A stretch of 12,035 nucleotides of DNA from CAG-826 sp964654155 (lineage in GTDB: Bacteria > Bacillota_I > Bacilli_A > RFN20 > CAG-826): NCBI GenBank assembly GCA_964654155.1, contig CAZZGL010000039.1, positions 1 through 12,035 of the forward strand, given 5' to 3'. The notes below the pieces were generated by a model. That model was not told the DNA's origin and did not search any database. It was given only the letters and a program-made list of their open reading frames with translations. Of this stretch, positions 6,129 through 12,035 are shown in pieces. Both the position numbers and the translations under genes were made by a program. Positions within the stretch are counted from its first letter, which is position 1; each line of letters opens with the position of its first letter.

Positions 6129-6680
6129 ATGAAAGAAAAAAAAGAAGGTTTTTTTTATAAAATCACCATTTTTGTTAAGTCAATGTGGGAAAAGGAAAGT
6201 ATTCGCTTTTTATTTGTAGGAGGATTAAATACCCTTGTTGGAATTATTGTTACATGGATATTAAGAGCAATCTTTGAACAAGTTAATATTAATCCAGAAG
6301 TTCTTGTTTTATATTATGAAAAAAGTGTGGGTTTATCATATAAAGATTTAAGCAATCTTCAAGGAGCAGTTGAAGTTTTATATGTAGATATTCCTTATTT
6401 GATTAATTTTATTGCGTTACTTCCTTTTGCTTATACAACACAGACTTTAATATCGTTTAGAACAAAATGGTCTTTAAAGAGATTTGCACGTTATCCTTTA
6501 AGTTCGATTCCTAATTTGCTATTAACTTCATTATTAATTTGTTTATTTTCTGGAGTGATGGGGATTAATCCATATATAAGTTATGTTTTAGCGCCGATTG
6601 TGGCTCTTCCTGCAATGTTTTTTATTATAAGATTTTTAGTTAAACCAATTAAAGGAAAAATAATTCATGAGCAAGAATAA
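6129..6680 (+). CDS. GtrA-like small membrane protein
   Basis: This 183-residue protein has four hydrophobic segments (about 26-48, 88-109, 124-143 and 150-172) and a basic C-terminal tail. The start of the first helix, FLFVGGLNTLVG, and the segment after helix 2, QTLISFRTKWSLKRF, match the GtrA family (F.xVGg.NT at TM1 and a basic aromatic stretch after TM2). That family is thought to help move lipid-linked sugars across the membrane for glycosylation of surface polymers. The 40-residue loop between TM1 and TM2 is longer than I expect for GtrA. AAGGAG (6117-6122) lies 6 nt before the ATG. Its last 14 bases overlap recX, making it the first gene of a three-gene operon. Confidence 0.7.
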   Translation: MKEKKEGFFYKITIFVKSMWEKESIRFLFVGGLNTLVGIIVTWILRAIFEQVNINPEVLVLYYEKSVGLSYKDLSNLQGAVEVLYVDIPYLINFIALLPFAYTTQTLISFRTKWSLKRFARYPLSSIPNLLLTSLLICLFSGVMGINPYISYVLAPIVALPAMFFIIRFLVKPIKGKIIHEQE

Positions 6681-7464
6681 AAAATATATTATCACTAGTA
6701 TTGATTTCAAGAAGAAAGAGATTATCGTAAAATATTTAGATAATACAGAAGAGAAAGAAATTTCTTTATATCCAAGTGTTTATAGTGATTTTTATCTTTA
6801 TGTTGGAAAAATAATAGAAGATAAAGAATTCAAATTAATTCAAGAAAAGAATGCACTGGCTAAGTATTTTGATATTGCCTACAAGCTTATATCTAAGAAA
6901 GAATATTCCTCAGGACTTCTTAAAAAAAAGTTAATTGAAAAAGATATTAAGGAAGAATATATCGAAAGAATAATTATAACTTTAAAAGAGCAAGGTTTAA
7001 TTGATGATGAACGATATGCTAGAGAATATAAAGAAGCACTTGATATTAGATTATATGGTAAAAATTATATCATTAAATTATTAAAAGAAGCGGGAATAGA
7101 CTATAAATTAATCAATCAGTTAGAATTTAACAATGAAGAAGATAAAATTAATAAATTAATAACGGTTCTGATAAAAAAACGAGAGAAAGAAAGTTATTTA
7201 ATAATGAAAAAACATTTATATCAAGATTTATATCTTAGAGGTTACGAAAGTGAATTAATCAATGAAAATATTGTTTTAATTGATGGATATGATCAAGATA
7301 AAGAGTACGATAATTGTTTAAGAGATTTTCAAAAATACAATCGAATATATCAAAATAGGTATAGCAAAAAAGAGCTTAAATCAAGAATTATATCTTCACT
7401 AATGCGGAAAGGCTATAGTTATGATATAATCAAAAAAGTAGTGGAGGGACAAGTTGATGAATGA
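6667..7464 (+). CDS. recX: RecX family regulator of RecA
   Basis: RecX binds RecA filaments and modulates recombination and the SOS response. This 265-residue protein is of the long Firmicutes type. An N-terminal extension (1-60) of predicted strands precedes the three-helix repeats. The signature is ALAKYFDIAYKLISKKEYSSG (about 63-83) followed by LLKKKLIEKDIKEEYIERII and LKEQGLIDDERYAREY (about 106-121), then further tandem repeats ending KKELKSRIISSLMRKGYSYD. The ATG overlaps the end of the gtrA-like gene by 14 bp, with AAAGGA (6651-6656) 10 nt upstream. It ends with TGA and overlaps yhaM by 8 bp, so the three genes are very probably one transcript. The window has no recA. Confidence 0.9.
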   Translation: MSKNKKYIITSIDFKKKEIIVKYLDNTEEKEISLYPSVYSDFYLYVGKIIEDKEFKLIQEKNALAKYFDIAYKLISKKEYSSGLLKKKLIEKDIKEEYIERIIITLKEQGLIDDERYAREYKEALDIRLYGKNYIIKLLKEAGIDYKLINQLEFNNEEDKINKLITVLIKKREKESYLIMKKHLYQDLYLRGYESELINENIVLIDGYDQDKEYDNCLRDFQKYNRIYQNRYSKKELKSRIISSLMRKGYSYDIIKKVVEGQVDE

Positions 7465-8410
7465 AGTACATAATTGGATTAAAGAATTAAAAGAAAACGA
7501 TCATGTCAATTGCGCATATTTAGTAATTAATGTTACCAAAGGAATAACAAATAATAATGCCGCATATTTAAATATTACATTTCAAGATAGTACTGGAGTT
7601 ATTGAAGCAAAAAAATGGGATGCAAATGAAAGCGATATTGAGGTATTTAAAATAGGATCAATTGTTAAAGTTAAAGCGGATGTTATTAATTATCGAACAG
7701 GATTACAAATGAAGGTATTAAGCGGTGAAGTTTTAGATGTTGAGACTGTTGATTTATCTTTGTACACTATTTCCTCTCCTGTTCCATTAGAAGAATTGAA
7801 GAATAGATTAGATGTATTTATCGATTCAATTAAAGATGAAGAACTTAATTTATTTGTTAAAGAAATAATATCTTCAGTTTATGATTCTTTTGTTATTTAT
7901 CCAGCTGCTGTTAGAAATCATCACGAATATACCAGTGGACTTTTATATCATACTTTATCAATGGCTACATTGGCGTTACAAATTTCCGCTTGTTATCCTT
8001 CTATAAATTATGATTTGCTTATGAGTGGAGTTTTATTACATGATGTTGGTAAAATAATCGAGTTAACAAAACCACCAATTGTAAAATATAGTAAAGAAGG
8101 AAGATTGATAGGTCATATTTCTATTATGCATAGTTTGATTCGTGAAACAGCTTTTAAATTAAAAATTGATGATGAAAAAAGAATACTTCTCGAACATATG
8201 ATATTGTCACATCATGGTAAACATGAATACGGCTCCCCAGTTGTTCCATTAACCCGTGAAGCTTTATTACTACATATGATTGATGATATGGATGCTAAAA
8301 TGACTATTATTGATAAAGCCTTTGCAAATATTGAAGAAGGAGAATTTACTTCAAAGATATTCCCACTTGATGATAGATGCTTTTATAAACCAAAATTAAC
8401 GAAAAAATAA
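7457..8410 (+). CDS. yhaM: 3'-5' exonuclease YhaM (OB-fold plus HD domain)
   Basis: YhaM is a cytosolic metal-dependent nuclease that trims RNA (and single-stranded DNA) from the 3' end in Firmicutes. This 317-residue copy has full length. An OB-fold nucleic acid binding domain covers about residues 15-100 (AYLNITFQDSTGVIEAKKWD). An HD phosphohydrolase domain follows, with the conserved histidine in LLYHTLSMA (H165), the HD pair in LLHDVGKI (H195, D196), SHHGKHEYGSPVVP (H252, H253) and a final DDMDAK. I use the ATG at 7457, 8 nt after GGAGGG (7443-7448), rather than the TTG three bases earlier. It overlaps recX by 8 bp and is the last gene of the operon; a terminator follows closely. Confidence 0.93.
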   Translation: MNEVHNWIKELKENDHVNCAYLVINVTKGITNNNAAYLNITFQDSTGVIEAKKWDANESDIEVFKIGSIVKVKADVINYRTGLQMKVLSGEVLDVETVDLSLYTISSPVPLEELKNRLDVFIDSIKDEELNLFVKEIISSVYDSFVIYPAAVRNHHEYTSGLLYHTLSMATLALQISACYPSINYDLLMSGVLLHDVGKIIELTKPPIVKYSKEGRLIGHISIMHSLIRETAFKLKIDDEKRILLEHMILSHHGKHEYGSPVVPLTREALLLHMIDDMDAKMTIIDKAFANIEEGEFTSKIFPLDDRCFYKPKLTKK

Positions 8411-8416
8411 AATTAT

Positions 8417-8457
8417 AAGGATTTGAAAAGATTTTATATCTTGATAATCCTTTTTTT
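8417..8457 (+). terminator. Terminator of the gtrA-recX-yhaM operon
   Basis: AAGGATT (8417-8423) pairs with AATCCTT (8446-8452). Inside it a second stem forms, AAGAT (8428-8432) with ATCTT (8438-8442). A run of seven T residues (8451-8457) follows. Confidence 0.75.
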
Positions 8458-8508
8458 ATTAGATGGTAAGTTATTTAGAATAGTTCATTAAATCACATTA
8501 AAAATATT

Positions 8509-8543
8509 GATAAAACGTATTTATCTTTAGTTTTTGCTATAGT
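8509..8543 (+). promoter_or_regulatory. Promoter and operator candidate for the GH3 gene
   Basis: TGCTATAGT (8535-8543) looks like an extended -10 element 26 nt before the start codon. Upstream, GATAAA (8509-8514) and TTTATC (8520-8525) form a small inverted repeat around ACGTA that could bind a sugar-responsive regulator. No clear -35 is present, and both calls are weak in such AT-rich DNA. Confidence 0.3.
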
Positions 8544-8569
8544 TAAATATTGTATGAGGGAAAAAAATA

Positions 8570-11500
8570 ATGAAAGCCAAATCATGTTTATATTTATTAG
8601 GAACAGCATTACTTTTAGGAATATTATCATTTAATAATGAAATTAAAATTGCAGATGCGTATTATGTTAAAGAAAATACATCCGTTGCTAAACAAATCGC
8701 GGATGAAGGAACTATTTTATTAAGAAATGAAAAAGGTGTTTTACCATTAACTAAAGAAGATGTGGTAATAGGTGTCGGTGAAGCGCAAAATAGTGAACAA
8801 AATTTTGGTGGAAGTGGCAGTGGGAATGTTATTTCTAAACAAAAGATTAATTATCAAAAAAGTTTAGAAGATGCATGTCAAAATCGTCATTTAATTAAAT
8901 CATATAATAAAGTTGCCGCTAATTATGATGATAATTCAGTTACAAAAGTACTTTATTTTATAGGAAGATCATCTACAGAAGGTGAAGATAATACGACAGA
9001 ATATTTTTATTTAACTTCTAAGGAAAAAAGTGAATTAAGAACATTAATAGATAATTACGGCGCAGATAAAATAATTGTTATTTTAAATGTCGGAGGTGTT
9101 ATTGATACCTCATGGCTTATTGAAAACAATATTGCGGGTATTATTTGTCCATTTTATGGAGGAAATCAAAGTGGTCCTTCTTTAGTGGATGTCTTAACTG
9201 GTGTTGTTAATCCATCTGGAAAAACTACGGATACATGGGCTAAATCATATGAAGATTATCCTTCTTCAAATAATTTTGCTAATGACCTATATATTTATTA
9301 TGAAGAAGATATTTATGTTGGATATCGTTATTTTTCAACATTTGATCCAACATATCAAAAGGTCAATTATGAATTTGGTTATGGTCTTTCTTATACAAAC
9401 TTTAATATAAATGTTAAAAATTTTAGAGTTGCCGATCAAAAAGTTAAGGTGGATATTGAAGTTAAAAACACCGGTGATTATTATGGTAAGGAAGTCATTC
9501 AATTATATTATCAAACTCCATCTAATTTAATTAAAACCCCATGTTATCAATTAGGGGCGTATATCAAAACGGAAATGATAAAACCTAAATCTACATATAA
9601 AGGTTCCTTAGAATTTTCTTTAAATAATATGGCATCTTTTGATGAAAGTGGAATTATTTCTAAAAGCAGTTATGTGCTTGAACAAGGAGAATATAAATTC
9701 TATCTAGGAAACAGTCTTAAAAATGCAACAGAAAGTGCTTTAATTGGAAAAGTATCGTTAGATAGAAAGGTTGTTTATACCTCTAATGTTGATTTATCAA
9801 CTAATATGTTAAAAGGTAAAATAACTGAAGAAAACGGGAATGAAGTTTATGAAGATTTAATAACAGATGAAGAAAATAATAAGATTATTAAGATTAAGAA
9901 TGGATATAATATTATTCAAGCAGAAGATTTTATAAATAAATCCTCATCAGCAACAAGAGAAACATTTTTTACTAGTTTAACAAAAGGTGTTGGAGTAGGA
10001 AATTTAACGACTTCTGATGGCTTTTTGGAGTTTAATGTTGATGTTGAAGATCCGGGAATTTATCAAATGGGATTTAATATATCAAGTCAAATAAACGCAA
10101 ACAATAAAATGTTTACTGTTTATCTTGATGATGAAAATACAGGTATTTCTCCATCAATGAATCCTACACATGGTGAAGGCGATGGAAAATGGCATACGTA
10201 TGGCTATTGTTTTGATCAAAACTATACTATTAATTTCACGGAAAGTGGCATTCATAAAATTAAATTAGAAGGCAATGGTGGCAATTTCCAAAATATTGAT
10301 TGCTTTACTATCTTTAATAATATGTTATCACTAAATAATCAAACAGAAATTGGCGCAGAATGTTTTAAAAACTCATCATTTAATGAAAATGAAAATAGTA
10401 CGCTATCTTATCCAAATGGTATTGCAAGTAATATTTCTTTAAAAGAAGGTACAGCGTTTACATATGAAATAATATCTTTGAAGGAAAGTGATTATTATTT
10501 AAAACTATTAGCTTCGAATATTATTGAAGCTAGCGATGATATTGCTTCGATTATAATTAATAATCAAGAAATATCAGATAAAATGGCATTAAAGAGAACT
10601 GCTGCTGGTAGTGATGACAATAATGTTGTTAGTAATTATTATACATTTTTAGACACTTCAAATGTTAAAGTCCATTTAAAAGAAGGGAAAAACACTGTTA
10701 AAATAATTACAAAGAATAAATCGATTTGTTTGATTGATTCGCTTGTTTTTACTCCTTTTTCAGTAAAAATTGATGATTATGAATATTATGATAATACTAA
10801 TGAATTTAAAATTAATACTGATTATGATGGAATTGTATTAGATAAACTTATTACTTATGAGGATGTATATAAGAATCCTAATTTAATAGATGATTTTTTA
10901 TCGCAACTTTCGATTAGTGAATTAATATCTCTTCTTGGAATTGATTCGGGCTCTCCATATGCTTCTGCAACAGGAACAGGAGTGTTTGGTGGAAGACGTG
11001 TTGATAGCAAATATAAAATTCCTGATGCGATTACTGCGGATGGACCAATGGGAATAAGATACACAAATGGAAATATCGGTAATTCAACATTCTTCCCATG
11101 TTTAACAATGCTTGCCTCAACGTGGAATTTAGATTTAGTGCGTGAATTTGGTAAATCAGTTGGTAAGGAAGCTATTACAACTCCAGTTCAAATGTGGTTA
11201 GCGCCAGGATTGAATATTCATAGAAATCCATTATGTGGAAGAAATTTTGAATATTTATCTGAAGATCCTTTGGTGTCGGGTTTAAATGGAAGTGCAATTA
11301 CTTTAGGAAGTCAGTCGCAAGGATTATCCGTTTGTATTAAACACTTTTTTGGAAATAATCAAGAAACGGCAAGATTTTCTTCATCATCGATTATTTCTGA
11401 ACGGGCTCAACGGGAAATATATTTGAAGCCTTTTGAAATAGTGGTCAAAAATGCGAATCCTTATGCAATTATGTCCTGTTATAATCAAGTTAATGGTGAA

Positions 11501-12035
11501 TATGTTGCTTCTAATAAAACTATTATGAAAAACTTATTACGTGATGAATGGGGATTTAAAGGTTTGGTAGTTTCTGATTGGAGCGCTTGGGTTCCTCATA
11601 CTTCTTTAGTGCTTGCTGAACATCAAATTAAATCTTCTAATCCTGATTATTCTTCTTTATTATTTTCTTATACAAATGGCATTATTACTCGTGATAATTT
11701 AGAAATAAATGCAAAATATGTTATTGAATTTTTAATTAATTCAACTGTTAGTCAACAAAAAGTCCATGATATTTGCATTGAAAATAATAAAGATACAAGC
11801 TTTGAATTAAATAAGTATTCGTATATGGATGAAATTGATAATAAATATGTATATTATTACAAAATATATGTTGAAGAAAATTCTAAATATAAATTGTCGT
11901 TTGACAAAAAAATTAGAAATATTTGTATTGATGGAGAAGAATATATAGTAAACGGAAAATCTTTATCTATTGATTTAGAAGATGGATTGCACCTTATTAA
12001 GGTAGTAAGTGATAAAGAGATAATTGATGGTAAAT
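8570..12035 (+). CDS. Secreted GH3 glycosidase with permuted domain order (3' truncated by window)
   Basis: I translated the whole frame and found no stop across 1155 codons; it runs off the window. The ATG follows GAGGG (8556-8560) by 9 nt. Residues 1-30 are a Sec signal peptide ending in ADA. Next comes the GH3 C-terminal alpha/beta domain (about 37-276): EGTILLRN, STEGED with the likely acid/base E137, NPSGKTTDTWA, then FGYGLSYT. An Fn3-like domain (about 278-390) and two CBM6/35-like beta-sandwiches (about 445-581, starting IIQAEDF, and 592-730) follow. The GH3 TIM barrel comes last: ADGPMGIR (D824), GRNFEYLSEDP (R891), KHFFGNNQE (K924, H925) and VVSDW with nucleophile D1003. About 120 beta-rich residues follow. 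It probably hydrolyses beta-glucosides or related sugars outside the cell; the substrate cannot be read from sequence. Confidence 0.93.
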   Translation, partial: MKAKSCLYLLGTALLLGILSFNNEIKIADAYYVKENTSVAKQIADEGTILLRNEKGVLPLTKEDVVIGVGEAQNSEQNFGGSGSGNVISKQKINYQKSLEDACQNRHLIKSYNKVAANYDDNSVTKVLYFIGRSSTEGEDNTTEYFYLTSKEKSELRTLIDNYGADKIIVILNVGGVIDTSWLIENNIAGIICPFYGGNQSGPSLVDVLTGVVNPSGKTTDTWAKSYEDYPSSNNFANDLYIYYEEDIYVGYRYFSTFDPTYQKVNYEFGYGLSYTNFNINVKNFRVADQKVKVDIEVKNTGDYYGKEVIQLYYQTPSNLIKTPCYQLGAYIKTEMIKPKSTYKGSLEFSLNNMASFDESGIISKSSYVLEQGEYKFYLGNSLKNATESALIGKVSLDRKVVYTSNVDLSTNMLKGKITEENGNEVYEDLITDEENNKIIKIKNGYNIIQAEDFINKSSSATRETFFTSLTKGVGVGNLTTSDGFLEFNVDVEDPGIYQMGFNISSQINANNKMFTVYLDDENTGISPSMNPTHGEGDGKWHTYGYCFDQNYTINFTESGIHKIKLEGNGGNFQNIDCFTIFNNMLSLNNQTEIGAECFKNSSFNENENSTLSYPNGIASNISLKEGTAFTYEIISLKESDYYLKLLASNIIEASDDIASIIINNQEISDKMALKRTAAGSDDNNVVSNYYTFLDTSNVKVHLKEGKNTVKIITKNKSICLIDSLVFTPFSVKIDDYEYYDNTNEFKINTDYDGIVLDKLITYEDVYKNPNLIDDFLSQLSISELISLLGIDSGSPYASATGTGVFGGRRVDSKYKIPDAITADGPMGIRYTNGNIGNSTFFPCLTMLASTWNLDLVREFGKSVGKEAITTPVQMWLAPGLNIHRNPLCGRNFEYLSEDPLVSGLNGSAITLGSQSQGLSVCIKHFFGNNQETARFSSSSIISERAQREIYLKPFEIVVKNANPYAIMSCYNQVNGEYVASNKTIMKNLLRDEWGFKGLVVSDWSAWVPHTSLVLAEHQIKSSNPDYSSLLFSYTNGIITRDNLEINAKYVIEFLINSTVSQQKVHDICIENNKDTSFELNKYSYMDEIDNKYVYYYKIYVEENSKYKLSFDKKIRNICIDGEEYIVNGKSLSIDLEDGLHLIKVVSDKEIIDGK

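Noticed and set aside
8505..8527. CcpA catabolite (cre) site upstream of the GH3 gene
   Set aside because: The TG-to-CG spacing is 6 nt instead of 4, so it does not fit the cre consensus. Only a weak inverted repeat remains.
9201..9410. Open frame of 69 codons on the plus strand
   Set aside because: It is out of frame inside the GH3 gene, whose own frame shows recognisable motifs across this stretch.
10855..11064. Open frame of 69 codons on the minus strand
   Set aside because: It is antisense to the GH3 TIM-barrel start, including the conserved ADGPMGIR motif.
1..12035. TGA read as tryptophan (Mollicutes code 4)
   Set aside because: Tryptophan is TGG in all genes, and recX and the DUF6512 gene end in TGA right after family-typical C-termini.
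1..12035. CRISPR array, tRNA, rRNA, complete insertion sequence or new defence cluster
   Set aside because: I saw no regularly spaced repeats, no cloverleaf-like sequence, no transposase and no set of genes resembling a defence system.

Overview
This window is AT-rich DNA from a low-GC Firmicutes/Tenericutes-type bacterium. Its gene content (a YhaM-type nuclease, RecX, a DUF1846 protein, an EpsC-type serine acetyltransferase and small XRE regulators) and its strong AGGAGG-like ribosome binding sites fit Bacilli such as Erysipelotrichales, Acholeplasmatales or uncultured gut relatives. The exact taxon is inference. Tryptophan is TGG throughout, and recX and the DUF6512 gene end in TGA directly after family-typical C-termini, so the standard bacterial code applies.

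Region 1 (1 to about 1228) looks accessory. A leftward gene cut by the window edge and a rightward XRE repressor-like gene diverge from a control region holding two near-identical 15-bp palindromes. About 660 bp with no credible gene follows. It contains a bidirectional-looking terminator, tandem TTGATACA repeats, a perfect 12-bp hairpin and a second strong terminator, and it could be the worn edge of an integrated element.

Region 2 (1229 to 3909) holds a small two-helix membrane protein converging on, and overlapping, a DUF6512 membrane protein. Leftward DUF1846 and small charged-protein genes follow.

Region 3 (4001 to 5963) is a cysteine biosynthesis pair. cysK and an EpsC-type serine acetyltransferase gene overlap by 11 bp and together convert serine to O-acetylserine and then cysteine. 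A bidirectional terminator separates them from a convergent XRE regulator.

Region 4 (6129 to 8410) is an overlapping three-gene operon: a GtrA-like membrane protein, RecX (RecA modulator) and YhaM (3'-5' exonuclease with OB-fold and HD domains), closed by a terminator.

Region 5 (8570 to the window end) is one uninterrupted reading frame of at least 1155 codons for a secreted GH3 glycosidase. Its domains are in permuted order: signal peptide, GH3 C-terminal domain with the acid/base Glu, Fn3-like domain, two CBM-like beta-sandwich modules, then the GH3 TIM barrel with the nucleophile Asp. The gene continues beyond the window. This suggests an organism that degrades extracellular plant, host or microbial glycans.

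I see no tRNA, rRNA, CRISPR array, complete transposon or clearly new multi-gene system. The most unusual items are the permuted GH3 enzyme, the twin-operator switch and the gene-poor repeat-bearing gap.
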